Shown piece by piece: positions 1 to 12,205 of a DNA stretch of 64,000 nt. The notes beneath the pieces are model-generated. The model did no database searches and was not told the origin of the DNA. It was given only the letters and a program-made list of their open reading frames with translations. The stretch is from assembly GCA_038503035.1 (NCBI GenBank), contig JAVSML010024273.1, positions 124,001 through 188,000 of the forward strand. The letters are read 5' to 3'. Position 1 is the stretch's first letter. The number at the start of each line of letters is the position of its first letter. The stretch is from Crocodylus rhombifer (lineage: Eukaryota; Chordata; Crocodylia; Crocodylidae). The translations under genes and the position numbers were made by a program.

Positions 1-1319
1 ATACATTCATCCAATTAATGGCTCAATAAACAGGGAATAAACCACAAACTTATCACACAAAGTATGTGTAATCATTCTGTGGCTGGTTCCCCTTGTGTCA
101 TAAATAGAACATGTGGCCTGTGTGTTCCTGGGGTGGGATGCACCAGACACTTCAAGGGCTCTCACGCGCTCCCAGGCACAAGTACACCAGGCACCTGGCT
201 TGCCACTTGTCAGTGCAACCCAGCCGATGATCTCGGGTCCCCCGTGTACCAGCAACAGTTGGGATCAGGGTGTGGTTCCCCGATCCCACAACTGTGCCTC
301 CTGCTATGCAGTGCCTTTAACTGAATGTCTGTCAGTGGCCCACAAGGAATCAGCCTGGGTCCAATCAACAAGGGGTGTAGACACTAATGTGCTTCCAGCA
401 CTGTGGCAAAACACATTATACCACAAATGGAAAGAGCAGCTACCCCAGCAGGCAGTTACTTATCCTTCTAAAACAACAGTTGTACAGCAGCTGCACAATA
501 TTCCTGTAGCACGACATTTTGAGGTTAGAAAAATACTGGCGTAGATCCAAAAGCAGTTCATTGTGTCAGCTGCCACCAAGATACAGAAAACTGAATCCAG
601 AAGTGCTCTCAGTGGATCTATAGGGAAAAATCACCAGGTGGTCTTAAGTTAAACATCTTGATTAAATGGGGGAAAGCTGTGGGCTAGTCCCTGCTACCAC
701 TGAGAGCAGAAGATGACATTCAGATGGTCCTAAACATGCAGTTTCAAAAATCAGATGGCAAGGAGAAAACTGTTATCTCACAATCTATACTAATCCATAA
801 ACCCAACTCTGAATTAGCAACACGTGATTTTGTTGGAGTCAGGCTGTAAGAAGACAGAAGTAGTATCTGTTTGCAGAATACTCGGTGACAAATGCGTTAC
901 AGTTGGTGCATCCATGGGAAAGCCAAGTAACAAGAACTGAAATAATTGTTAAAAGGGTTTTACTGGACAGCAAATTAAACATGAAATTGCAATGTGATGT
1001 GGCTGAAAGATCAATCCATGTTTTCTCTAAAGAAAGCAAAGACATCATGTAGAGAGCAGAGGTGATAGAGATTACAGTGTTCTTACATAAGACTGGGGTA
1101 CAATTATACCTGGATGAACGTTTTCAGCCTAGAGCCCTACTTTATCAGAAAGACTGAAAATTCGAGGGAGTTCAGAAAACAGCAACAAAAGAGATCATTA
1201 ACATAACAAGACCAACATAAAAAGAAAAGATTAAAGGTCTAAACAAAAGAGCTGGCTGAAGATGGAATGTCGCTGCAGCGTAAAACTTGATGGTTGCAAC
1301 ATCAGGACTTGAACAAAGC
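1..1319. other. Non-coding sequence at the left edge
   Basis: No gene is supported here. Positions about 100-540 are more GC-rich than the rest and carry overlapping short ORFs on both strands (largest 143 codons, 113-544 plus). None shows a recognisable domain, splice pattern or codon signal, so I treat them as chance ORFs or an unnamed old repeat. If the C7orf50 assignment is right, this is intron downstream of the exon at 11945-12129. Confidence 0.5.
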
Positions 1320-1790
1320 TCCTACTATATAAGGCTGTGCTAATACCTACTCTTCCCTATGGCTGTGAAGCTTGGGTGACCTAAAGGGACCACCTAAAAA
1401 GCCATCACCAGCACTACCTCCAGAGGATCCGTGGTATAAAGTGGGAAGATTGTTGCACAAATGCCAGTGTCCTCACCGACACTAACACTACCAGCATGGA
1501 AGCGTTGATTATTATCAGTTGTGGTGAACAGGGCATTGTGCGCACATGTCTGATGTACATTTATCAAAACAACTGGTATACTCCCAACTCAGCCAAGGAC
1601 AAAGGACACACAGGGGTCAGAGGAAATGCTTCAAGGACACCCTCAAGGTAAACCTTAAAAAGTGTGGCACTGACACCACAAATTGGGAAGAACTAGCGTA
1701 GGACAGGGCTACATGGTGACGCCTTGTAAGAGAAGGCACATCTTACTTTGAGGAAAACCATCTCACCCTGGAGACATCCCACAGTGCTCT
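1320..1790 (+). mobile_element. Decayed LINE, C-terminal end of the reverse transcriptase ORF
   Basis: Conceptual translation gives a line typical of one class of non-LTR retrotransposons: a KAVLIPTLPYGCEAW block just after 1330, then a stretch reading LQRIRGIKWEDCCTNASVL, then DTLKVNLKKCGTDTTNWEELA near 1635-1700 followed by a DRATW-type end. In intact relatives this region follows the polymerase domain. Several stops and frame changes break it, so it is a fossil. The exact clade cannot be settled by eye, but it is not CR1: CR1 has an LEYCVQFWAP-type block at this place. A second piece of what looks like the same lineage lies on the opposite strand at 30431-31250. Confidence 0.7.
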
Positions 1791-2977
1791 GCTCCTCCCC
1801 AGGAGACTGGAGAAAAGGATTCCTTCCATGCCTCAAGTCCACCAGTGGCTCTTGAGGACAGCCAAGATGACTCTTCAATCTTCTCTCCCCTTTCTCTACT
1901 GTGGGGAGAAGATGGGGAGACGTGAAGAGGGAGGAAGAGCAGGGCATTATGGGATGCCTGCGGACCAATCCTCTGGCTCTGTAGACTATACAGATGGTTC
2001 AAGAAGCACTTCAAAGATGTATCTCATTTTTTGAGGATCATATCTGACGCTCTTCTGTAGACTCGCTGTTTAGAGCAGTTCAAAGGTAGAGCGCTTCAGT
2101 TGTTACATCTGTCAAAGGAAGGCTGTCTACATCCAATTCTCCAGCATTTCCAAAATTACATACTCCTCTAATTACATCCTGGGGCCACACACAAAATCAC
2201 GATTCGATTGGGGAACAACCCTAGATACAGAGATAGACTCGACAATTTTGGTCAAGCCTTTATGAAATCTTAGATGAAGCTGTGCAGAGATTCTGGAGTG
2301 GCTGGGAATGAATGGAATCTTTAGAATGACGCAGTCTAGTTTAAATGATAACAGTCCACACAGGATGTTTAAAATTTTGTTATTTATATACATTTATGCG
2401 TCAAATTACTTGATTATTTTAGTATGTATGGTAGGCACTATTTATTTTAACAGCTTATGGAACTGTCATAGTCTGGAATTTCCAGATCTGCACCAGTAGT
2501 TTTCCTCCTATTATTCATAGGAAAAATACTTACCCCATTTGTAATGATATTAGCACTGGATTGTGAATGTAGACTTGATTCTGTATGTCATGAAAATTAA
2601 GTATACTGTATAGCCTTTAAAGCCAGCAAAGACCATTATGAAAGTCTGATCTCTTGCACAACACAGGCCCGAGATGACCTACTAATTCCTGCATCAAGCC
2701 CATAACTTCTAGTTGAACTAAAGAATGAATATTTTTTTAGAAAGCAATCCAAACTAGTCAAGCAAACCATCTACTAATACTGATTGAAGTTTTAATACTA
2801 CATGGAATGATAACGCTGAGTAGAAATGAGCTGGCTGTTGTTGTAGGCAGAGCTTTACAATTGTGCCTGTCAAAATCTACCATAAATTATACCACGGATT
2901 AAAAAAAAAGAAAGAAACTTAATCTACTTTAATTTGGTCTAACTGCAATCTAAAATTAAACGGGGGGAAAAGTCAGA
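1791..2977. other. AT-rich non-coding sequence
   Basis: No ORF, repeat family or regulatory pattern was recognised. The first 200 bases may still belong to the tail of the LINE remnant before it. Confidence 0.5.
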
Positions 2978-3370
2978 GTGAAAAGAGTGTCCGTCAGAAA
3001 CTTTGGAAGAAGGAGGAATTTTTATTTGGCTCTAGAGAGGAGGCCAGAAAAACCAACCCACCATCAGCTCCCCCCCCATTCTTTTCTGCTTGCTGATGTC
3101 CCCAAAGACATCTGTTGCTTTCTGAAAGGGGTAGGGGGGAAGACATGGAATGTTAAACTGCCACCAAAGCCCAATAATACATGGTCTCTGGAGGGAAAAG
3201 TTAATTTGTATGTTAACGTTTCTACAACATCTGTCCCCTTAATATCTCTGTTTTACTTTCTAGCTAGCACTGAGTTACCGCTGGTGATCCCAGAAGAGCT
3301 CCACTCTGGTGACAGCCTGGTAGCAAATGCCAATTCATGTCTTCTGAAAAGCAGAGCTACTTTCAGCTGA
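2978..3370 (+). other. 130-codon ORF of doubtful coding status
   Basis: The frame is open from an ATG at 2978 to a stop at 3368-3370. The product starts with an arginine-rich segment, has a short hydrophobic stretch near residues 85-95 and resembles no family I know. There is no clear polyadenylation signal, Kozak context or splice structure around it. In 64 kb of non-coding DNA an ORF of this length by chance is plausible, so I list it only because it is one of the longer ORFs outside repeats. Confidence 0.12.
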
Positions 3371-5148
3371 AACAAATCTGGTACTTCTATTAACAGCCTG
3401 GCCAGGGGTTAGGAACCCGCTTGATTCTATTGACACCGGAGATGGCAAAGACTAATTCTAGCAGTGGCTGCAGAAATGCTCAGGATTCAGCCTTGTGCCA
3501 GTGGATCAAGGAATTTATTAACAGTGAGACCGTTTCCTCGTTCAAACTGAAATGTACAGAACCTGCATTCTTACTTCCGTGTTTCTGAATATTGCCTGGT
3601 TTGATGCTATTCTTTTCAGTGTCTACTTGAAAAAACAAACAAAAACCCCAGTCTTATTTCTCTGACTACACCCCAAATCTTTTTGTTGAAAAGGCTCCAC
3701 AATAATTAGCATAGCAAGGGAAAATCTGGAAGGGGAACAAAGGAAATTAGAGCCTGAGTAAGCATCCAGGGCAGTATGAAGGCAAGAAAAGTGCACTTCA
3801 GAAGCATTTTTAGGAGTAAGTGATAAACAAAGTTGATAATAAAATCGATCACGTTTTTAAACTTGACTTGCCTATCTTGATATTTAGAGTATTTAAATCA
3901 GAAAAATAAACGTGTTTAAAATGAAATTTGAAATTAAATACAAGATATTTAAAGATCTAAACTTACTATAACTTCTTAACGCATTTAAAATAAAAAAATA
4001 TGTTGGATTCATGAGCCTCTACTCAAAACTGAGTTACAGTAGGCTGCATTCTTTTTTAACTTTGAAGTCAAGCTTTGAAATAGGGTACAATAGTTCATGT
4101 ACCATTATGAGCTTAGTCCTGTGGGAGACCCATAAGTGATAGATCATTCACCATTTCTAACACACTAAAATGTAATATTAATAAGAATTTGAAAACATTA
4201 AGCAATATAATTCAGTGATGTAAGTATAGGGTGCCCTCCGAGGTAGCAAAGAGATCTGGTGTAAAGCCTCCAGGTAGTTATAAATCAACCTACTCTAATG
4301 GTTATATACACCAATAAGAATGCACCTTCCTTCATACAGTAACTGAGGTACAAACGGAAAAGTTAATTTACGTCAATAACTTAAGGCCAGGCTTTGTACT
4401 TGGTGATTTAAATAAATCCTCCCTAGTTATAAATGACATCTCAGGCAGAGATAGTTTAAAGCAATATCCCGTTAGAGAGGTTAATCCATCCTCTTTTCAA
4501 TTCATGCACACATGGAACCATTTGGGGCATCCCAAATTTCTTTTTTTAGTTCTCTCTGAATGATCGCTATCTATGATTGCCATTTGTGCAGGCCCATAAA
4601 GCAGTGTACTTCCTCAATGAGGCATAAGAATAGAAACACCATCGGTAGTGCCATGTGAGTTGCCAAGACAAACAAGTTCTGCTAGGCATTTTAATGCCAC
4701 CGCAGGTCAATTAAGCTATAATTAGCTCTAGCCAGTACTCCCAAGAGTTGCAACATCCTTTCACCTGTAGCCAAGTGGCACTCAGAGAGGTGGGAATTTT
4801 CGACTTAGTTTTGCGAGCATCAAAAGCAATGAGAAAAAAATCATTTCTAATCTCAGTCTTAAAACTGAACCCTCGCTTCTCATTATAAATGAAGGGCAGA
4901 TGTCACTATTATTGGGAGATGCCTTCTGGAAGCAAGATCCACATACCAAATGAATTACTTCTATATAAAATTTGGCACTTCTTCCCTGCCTGCCACTGAG
5001 AAATGCTTCGCTTTCTTCTCATGTTTTTATTCCCCATGTTGGACTATTTTTTATTTTCCCTTTCCAGGTTCTTATAACTTTCCACCTATCCTGTCCTTTG
5101 GTTCTACTTTCTCTCATCTGAACACCTTGTCACATCTTTGCCTGGATC
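3371..5148. other. AT-rich non-coding sequence
   Basis: No gene or recognised repeat. The stretch 3830-4420 is especially AT-rich. Confidence 0.5.
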
Positions 5149-5200
5149 TCATAGTTTCATAGTTGTTAGGGGCTGGAAAGGACCCATATGTGCTTGAGAA
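5149..5200 (-). mobile_element. CR1 LINE 3'-tail fragment
   Basis: It reads tcatagtttcatagttgtta followed by ggggctggaaaggaccc on the plus strand. That is the reverse complement of the CR1 3' end, with its short ATGAAACT-like terminal repeat and the conserved GGTCCYTTCCAGCC block. Only the extreme 3' end is present, as expected from strong 5' truncation. Confidence 0.75.
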
Positions 5201-8080
5201 TCTGGATCAGAGTGTTTTTCCTGTTTGGGCAGGTATGCTGGGATCTCCAAGGAAGAGAAGCCAAGATGGAGATAAGGGAGCTGCCATACTATGTTGAGAA
5301 TGAAGGAAGATGAGATCAAAATGAGGAAGACAAGACCTTCTTTTCTCCCTCTCTTACAATCCCAGATGAGGGGAAAGGAGAAGAAAAGAACTCACTTGGT
5401 TACTTTCCCCTCTCTTTGGGGAGGAGAACAGGAGAAAGTGGCAGAAACCATGGTCTGCTCTTACCTCACACTAGTGAGAGGAAACCAGTTCAAAGCTTTG
5501 GGCCCGGTAGAGCTCATCTAGACCCCAAGACAAATACTCAGGTTTTCCTAAAGTTCATCTAGACCCCAAGACAAACACTCAGGCTGGGCTCACTGTTTGC
5601 TACCTTCTGCCAATTCCTTTGGGACCCATTTTTCTTGGCACTTTGCTATTGTGTAGGCGCAGTGGGGGGAAAAAAATCCATGAATCCTTATCGTTGTCAG
5701 GAGGGTCCCTAATTTAGATAGACCAAGTTCAGAGGAAAATTATTACTTGTACTTTTTAAAGACTAGAAAAAATCTTTTCCTTTTCGCTTTTTAAAAAATG
5801 TTTGTGCCCCGCCACACTTCCAGGTTTTGTCTAGAGCTGAAAGCAAAAAGATCAAAATACCCAAGAGGAACAGTGGTGCAGTAAGGAGACAACCTTTCAC
5901 TATCCTTCCGCTCCACCCACAACCAAGAAGAAAAGGAAATCTCCAGAGAAAGGCTATTCTTAGAAGACTTCCAGCCTAATTTCTTGATCAAACAAGACCA
6001 GCTATGTTCAGATAATGCCCTGAACTTTCAGAGCATTTCCAAGTCATATATTCTGATGGTGTCCCCAACATCATTAGTTTGCATTGCCTACTAATATTAA
6101 ACACTCACTGAACTTCAAAGCAGTTACCAATCAGGACTTTAGCGCTTACTGTCTACATACCCAACAAACTCTTATAAAAACTATTCTATTGTGCTTGTGT
6201 TTTTATTTTAAGACATGGTAAAGCCAGAAAAACGAGTTGAGCATTACCTTTATATATCCAAGTTTTTCGCAGGGCTGCTGTGCATCACACTCCTGGTATT
6301 ATTTAAACGCAGGATGATTTGTTTTCAATGAGCAAGCATTAGGAATCACTGTAATTAAATTGTTTTTTTTTCCTCCTGCAATATACCCTCCATCAGTTCC
6401 AAGGTGGCATTCCCATCTGACCTCACTTTAAAGTGCTTTTGGCAACTAAGAAGTCCTTTAATGAACATCCTGATAAACAGGAAGAATCTTTTTTTTTTTT
6501 TTTTTAAGTTAGCTGAAAAACAAGGCTGCTTTAAGAGAAAATTGATGTTCATTTCCCAAAGGGTTTGTCCCTTTTGGCTTATTTATGATCACTGAAATGA
6601 CTAATGGATTATACTTTCTGGAAATCCATGCCAGACAGTCTTAATTGTACCCCCTGGGCTTGCTGTTCTGTACATTGTCATTTTGTGCCCTTTCCTTTAT
6701 CCATTTGTGAACGTGGTCGCCTCTCCTCCTTAGGCCTGGGCCAGTGATGCTGTTGCAGCTATATTTGAGGGCACTCTGCTACAACGAGAGCAGATCCTTA
6801 GGAGGTATAACTTCTTTAGTTATCGCTGACTTCAGTGCACCTAACCTGCTTTACACCACCTGAGGATTTAACCGAGTTTATCTGGGACTCCCTCTGTAAC
6901 ATCAGACTTTATATTCTTGGGGCCCAGACTCTACTAATCTAGCCCTAATTCCTCCGCCCTCAGTAGTAACAAACCACGTGCAAGGTTGAAAGTATAGTTC
7001 TGATTCATGCATGCTGTGTTCATCAGTACTAAATCTTCTGAAAACACCTGACACTCTGTGAAGGGGGTGGAAGAACCAGTTATTTCTGTCAGGAAGAGTC
7101 ATGTGTCCTGCCTAACACAGCTATGCCGTGCTGAAGACTGTTTTGAATATAGCTGTGATTTTTTTACTGCTGGTGTCAGAGGCATCAGGAGGTAAGTCTC
7201 CAGTCAACAGTCTCAGATTCCCCACTCTGGGCATGACTTACTCCCTCTCATAAATGTTAGCTCTTCATTAATTCATTGCAACTAGGAGGGTGAGGCATGC
7301 CCTCGAGGGAGTGATGCTATGCACCAGCAAAGAAGAACCTCTACCTTGGGGCCTGAGTGCTACTCTCATTTTATTTTTTAAACTACAGCATACAGCACTG
7401 CACCTGAACCAGGTTGTTCTATATACAGTAAAACAAGGAAACACAAAAACCTTAGGATAGATTCATTTCTGTTTCTTTTCCACACTTAACATTTTGTTAC
7501 TCCTTTCCTGCATTCTTCTTTTTCTTCTCCTGTTTGACCTTTTCTGGTGAAGAAATACTATTTATTCTGTTCCATGTACATCACTGTGATTCTACCAAAG
7601 TGCTAATAATTCTTGGAATATGCAAGCAATTCCCTCTGCCCTATAAAATAATTACTTGCATTTTCCCATGCATCTCTCTCTTAGTGTGTCCTAATATTTT
7701 CCTCTGAGGCATACTGAGGCTCACTGTACCAATTTAGGGTTGATTTCTTTTAGTGAATTCAAAAGCCAAAATGAGATGTGGTGTTTTTTAACACTGAATA
7801 TTCTGTTGCTAATAAACTGAAATTACAGTCTTAGTCCCCAATAAATAACTTCAAGTTCCACCTGTCCAGCAGGAGATTCACATTAAGAGTTAGACGGTTA
7901 AAGCTCTACCTTACTTACCAAGTATTTTACTAAATTACGTAAGTGCAGAAAATAAACTCACAACTTCCTTTTGTTTGCTTTCAGTATCACTCATCATTCA
8001 CCTGTACTACTGCCTTTTCTTCCTACACTCTCCTTTATTCAGAAAATGACTTTGCCAATTGAAAAAGAGAACAGGATTGA
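5201..8080. other. Non-coding sequence with no recognised gene
   Basis: This stretch is ordinary AT-rich intronic sequence with a purine-rich patch at about 5255-5450, a small tandem duplication at 5512-5583 and a T-run at 6488-6505. Short ORFs on both strands look like chance. Confidence 0.5.
5512..5583. repeat. Two-copy direct repeat, 41-bp period
   Basis: A 31-base segment built around catctagaccccaagacaaa occurs at 5512-5542 and again at 5553-5583 with about three differences. It looks like a local slippage duplication. Confidence 0.8.
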
Positions 8081-8125
8081 AATCCAGGCCCCAATGAAGT
8101 CAGTGGGAGTTTTGCCACTAAGACC
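8081..8125. repeat. Old repeat fragment with a caatgaagtcagtggg motif
   Basis: The segment contains the motif caatgaagtcagtgggag followed by ttttgccac. From memory, this resembles a very common degenerate amniote repeat with a near-palindromic core of the type gtcaatgg...ccattgac. Related fragments are at 36704-36770 and 45738-45790. Family name not assigned. Confidence 0.45.
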
Positions 8126-9392
8126 TATGCTTTCAGACTTTTTTTCTCTTGAAGATCAAAACTGAAGGCATGATCCTGAGTGATGACTTCTAAGTATGGG
8201 CCTTTTGTTCAGTTGCCCATCCTAAGGGTGATGGAAGCTTTTCAAATGTATAAAAAAGAAGGTAGGTTTTTCTGTAATTTAAAACAGTACAAGACAGGTA
8301 ACCAGAATTAACAGCTGGAAAACTTTATCATCATATCTACTCTGTAGATCAGAATCCTACAGCCCTTCTCTGTTAATCTCACTGGATTCAAGTCAGTGGT
8401 TTATGCCATAATTCCCCAATACCATGTTGATGTATATACACAGAGAACTCAATTACACAACCAAACTGCGCACTGACAGGTTCAAAGGTAATTTGGTATT
8501 AGGTCAAATGAGACACTATGGTCAAAATATGTTTCTCTCTAACAGTTACGATGTCCTCAGGGTTTTATTTTGTACACCTAACTAGGCAAAAAACCAAAAA
8601 GATAATACAGAATATTAACCAAAAATCCCACAGCCTGTTCTTTTGCTTTCCAAACCTGAAAGCCATTATCTCCATATCCCCACCTACTAACACACATTCC
8701 AGAGTACGATTTAAACAGATGGCAGCTAACTACCAATCCATTTGCAGTTCAAAACAATGGTGAAGGGCCCCAGCTGTTTTCCAGATCTAAAATATTATTA
8801 TCATTTTGCTATCACTCTGTGATGAAGGTTATGTAACAAAAATGCACATGTCCCTCAGCCTGGAATGCAATTAATTTCCTCCCTCCCCACTGAGGAGTTG
8901 TAAGTTGTAAGTAACCATTCAGACTGTCTGAGTATTTCATTTTAAGCACTGCCAGAGATAGAAAACTGGAGCTGTTCCAAGTAGTAACCTATTCTTTGTT
9001 ACATGCAAATCTTCTGGAGCTTTTAGAGGTGCAGAGTAGTTTTTAGTTCAGAAAAAATAAATGCCACCTTCCTGTTTATTTAGGACTTTTCACTGGTTAT
9101 AGTGTACTAAGAGAGTTTAGTTGCATTTCTTTTAAATGTGGACTTTGCTTTACACTGGAATTTTAAGTATTATGCACAAATATGCCAACTACAGAAAATA
9201 ATTATTTGCAATCTGAAACCTGTTCAGCGATGAACCTTGGCATACAAGTGGACAGCTTTTTAACTTTACGAAGTTTAAAATGGAGTGTAGTGCATCTCAT
9301 TTACAATTCCCAAATGCCACCGATTGCTTTGGGTTACATTGAATAAGATTATATGATCTCTAACCATGTAATGCTACTTTATCATATAAGAG
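8126..9392. other. AT-rich non-coding sequence
   Basis: No gene, splice-flanked ORF or recognised mobile element. Confidence 0.5.
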
Positions 9393-9510
9393 ACTAAAAC
9401 AGACCGTCTCAAAGCAGCACACTACAAAGCAGTAAATTTCCCAGGTGTTTTTATCGTCCTTCTTCAGCAAGATCTCAATGATCACTGAAAAGATGGGAAG
9501 TGCAATAAAA
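9393..9510 (+). repeat. Copy A of a diverged direct repeat flanking the C7orf50 exon region
   Basis: This segment shares with 12206-12335 the blocks taaaacagac, cgtccttcttcagcaaga (or tgtccttcttcagcaagag) and gggaagtgcaat / tggaagtgcaat, in the same order and spacing. I estimate about 75 percent identity by eye. It may be an old interspersed repeat or one half of a local duplication. Confidence 0.65.
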
Positions 9511-9547
9511 TGTTCAAGGCAGGGAATGTCTTCTGCCATGATTTTAA

Positions 9548-11626
9548 GATTTTAAGAGGGAAAACTTCAACGAGCTAAGGAGGATAGTTGGAGAAGCGCT
9601 GAGATCCCAGAGGGGAGGGAAGCCAGGTGTCCAAGGTGAGTGGTCGCTCCTTAAGGAGACGATCCTCCAAGCCCAAAGGAAGGTAATCCCGATGAGGATC
9701 AAAGGGAGCAGGAGAGCACACAAGCCTCCATGGCTCACCAAAAGCATCCGGGAATGTCTCCTTGCTAAAAAGGAGGCTTACACCCAATGTAAAGAAGGGG
9801 TCATCTCCAGGGAGGACTATTCTGCAGTTGCTCGGAGATGTAGGGGGGTAGTTAGGAAGGCCAAGGTGGAGATGGAACTGGGACTAGCTTCCCAGATTAA
9901 GAACAATAAGAAGTCCTTTTTTAAATACATAGGAGGTAAAAAGAAGGTCCCGGGTAATGTGGAGCCCTTGCAGGATGCGTTGGGAAACTTGGTTGCTACA
10001 CCAGACGACAAAGCTAACATGTTTAACGATTTCTTTGCCTCTGTCTTCCTAAGTAGGGACCAGGACAGCCACCTCCCTGCTAGGCCCCCCTCAGGCCCCG
10101 GGGGAGGCACACCTGGGCCAAGGGTTAGCGAGGATTTACTTACGGAGCTTCTTGAGGGGCTGGACGTTTTCAAGTCAGCCGGTCCGGATGATCTCCACCC
10201 TAGAGTTCTAAAGGAACTGGCCGAGGTCATTGCAAGTCCCCTGGCACGGCTTTACGAGCACTCGTGGTGCTCAGGAGAGGTATCGGAGGACTGGAAGAGG
10301 GCCAATGTGGTTCCCCTCTTCAAAAAAGGGAGGAGGGATGACCTGGGAAACTATAGGCCAGTTAGTCTTACCTCAATCCTAGGCAAGCTGTTTGAGAAAA
10401 TTATTCTGGCACACATCCAGGAGGGGCCAGCAGGGGACTGCATGCTTAGGGGCAAACAGCACGGGTTCATCAGTGGCAGGTCCTGTCAGACCAACCTGGT
10501 GGCCTTTTACGATCAGATCACCAGATCATTAGATGCAGGGGTAGCAGTGGACATAGTCTTCCTGGACTTCCGGAAGGCTTTTGACACCGTCTCTCACCCC
10601 GTTCTCATTAAGAAACTGGGGGGGCTGTGGCGTAGACACCCACACAGTCAAATGGGTCGCCAACTGGCTGGAGGGCCGCACCCAGAGGGTGGTAGTGGAT
10701 GGGTCCTTCTCAACCTGGAAGGACGTGGGCAGTGGGGTCCCCCAGGGCTCGGTCCTCGGGCCCGCACTGCTCAACATCTTCATCAGTGATTTGGACGAAG
10801 GGGTAAAAAGCACCCTGTTCATATTTGCTGATGACACTAAGATGTGGGGGGATGTGGGCACACTAGAAGGAAGCAACAGGATACAATCAGACCTAGACAG
10901 GTTACAAGGGTGGGCGGATGAGAATAGGATGGGATTCAACACAGACAAGTGCAAGGTGATGCACCTCGGGAGGAACAACTGGCACCATACCTACAGGTTG
11001 GGGAACTCCCCTCTTGTCAGCATGGAGGCGGAAAAGGAGCTTGGGGTCATCATTGACTCCAGGATGAACGTGGGCCGGCAGTGTGGGGAGGCAGTTAAGA
11101 AGGCCAACCGCACCTTGTCATGCATCCACAGATGCACCTCAAGCAGGTCAAAAGAGGTGATCCTCCCCCTCTATGCGGCACTGGTCAGGCCGCAGCTGGA
11201 GTACTGCATCCAGTTCTGGGCGCCGCACTTCAAGAGAGATGTGACCAGCATCGAGAGGGTCCAGAGGAGGGCCACTTGCATGATCAGAGGACAGCGGGGT
11301 AGGCCCTATGAGGAGAAGCTACGGGACCTGAAACTGTTCAGCCTCCAAAAGAGAAGGCTGAGGGGGATCTTGTGGCCTGTTATAAACTAGTCAGGGGGTA
11401 TCAGCAGGCATTGGGGGAGTCACTGTTCCTCCGAGCACTGCCAGGAGTGACCAGGAATAACGGTCACAAGCTGGCAGAGGGTAGGTTTAGGTTAGACATC
11501 AGGAGGCACTACTTCATGGTCAGGGCGGCTAGGGCCTGGAACCAACTTCCAAGGGATGTGGTGCAGGCTCCTACCCTGGGGGTTTTTAAGAGGAGGTTAG
11601 ATGAACATCTTGCTGGGGTCGTTTGA
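9548..11626 (+). pseudogene. CR1 ORF2 remnant: reverse transcriptase and C-terminal region
   Basis: The reverse transcriptase copies CR1 RNA into the genome. The frame is open from 9548 with no start of its own; the first ATG is at 9692. Visible motifs in order: a palm entry SAGPDDLHPRVLKEL near 10180; a fingers block RANVVPLFKKGRRDDLGNYRPV near 10300 (quoted in part); QHGFISGRSC near 10460; motif A LDFRKAFDTVSH near 10560; motif B GSGVPQGSVLGP near 10730; the catalytic FADDT at about 10827; and the C-terminal LEYCIQFWAPHF near 11200. The ORF is split over three frames. An extra base in the seven-G run at 10618-10624 moves the frame, and a missing base in the G-run 11362-11366 moves it back. 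No endonuclease domain is present, so the copy cannot be autonomous. Confidence 0.9.
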
Positions 11627-11713
11627 CCCCAGTACTCTTTCCTGCCATGGCAGGGGGTTGGACTAGATGATCTGTTCAGGTCCCTTCCGACCCTAGAAAC
11701 TATGAAACTATGA
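9548..11713 (+). mobile_element. CR1 LINE, 5'-truncated, with complete 3' end
   Basis: About 2.17 kb of a CR1 retrotransposon. It begins inside ORF2, between the endonuclease and reverse transcriptase domains, and runs to the 3' end, which has the conserved gggttggactagatgatct block, a gtcccttccgaccct block and the terminal aactatgaaactatga repeat at 11698-11713. CR1 inserts by target-primed reverse transcription and is usually 5'-truncated, as here. It lies in sense orientation relative to the window and antisense to C7orf50. The reading frame is damaged only lightly, so this is one of the younger insertions in the window. Confidence 0.93.
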
Positions 11714-11944
11714 TTTCCATGGTGGTTCAAACAGATAGATGCAGTATAAATAATAATAATGAAGAATAATAAAGTTGAATGAATCGTTTTGTCCATATAT
11801 GCCAGCTGAGAAGAAATATGAACCTAACATTCAACTCTAAGTTGAACTTTGAAGTTTTATTACTTAATTCAGCTGGGTCTGCATTTCTGCCATGATCTAC
11901 AGCTTACTTTTCATGCAGAGCTTCAGTAGTTTTGGGATTCTTAC

Positions 11945-12129
11945 CTAGTTAAATACTCCAGTGCCAACTCAGACCCTGATGGCTTTTTGGTCTCCTCTTT
12001 CTTAGCAGAGATTCCAGCTTCCCGCATCAGTTTTTTTTCTTCCTTCTTACGCTCTTTCTTTAATTTTCTTTCCAAAATCCTCCTTTCCTCTGCAGACAGC
12101 TCCTTCTCTTCCTCTACTGCTTTCATTGC
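11945..12129 (-). CDS. C7orf50: C7orf50 internal coding exon
   Basis: This 185-nt minus-strand exon encodes 61 codons plus two bases. The peptide starts [17 protein letters not shown] and carries the strongly conserved [12 protein letters not shown] run, then LMREAGI, and ends [12 protein letters not shown]. Human C7orf50 has the same order: [32 protein letters not shown]. The acceptor is tttttctttcag just before 12129, entering in phase 0; the donor gtaag at 11944-11940 leaves in phase 2, splitting the arginine codon, after which the human protein continues with a tryptophan. The in-frame ATG within the polypyrimidine tract at 12153 is an ORF artefact. The family has a C-terminal WKF domain and is reported as nucleolar; its precise role is poorly known. 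The WKF exons and the start exon are not visible in this window. Recognition is from memory of the family, not from a search. Confidence 0.92.
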
Positions 12130-12148
12130 CTGAAAGAAAAAAAAAATC
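12130..12148 (-). other. Splice acceptor of the C7orf50 exon
   Basis: Read on the minus strand, a run of about ten T residues leads into ctttcag and ends directly at the exon. It is a strong U2-type acceptor. The donor on the other side is gtaag at 11944-11940. Confidence 0.85.
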
Positions 12149-12205
12149 AACATTTTTCAGAAAAACTTCTATGCTTAACTTCACGATATGTACATTATAC
12201 AAGCG

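Noticed and set aside
9544..9787. Minus-strand ORFs at the CR1 start, and minus-strand ORFs at 9817-10230, 10529-10978 and 11509-11796
   Set aside because: Antisense shadows of the CR1 reverse transcriptase frame.
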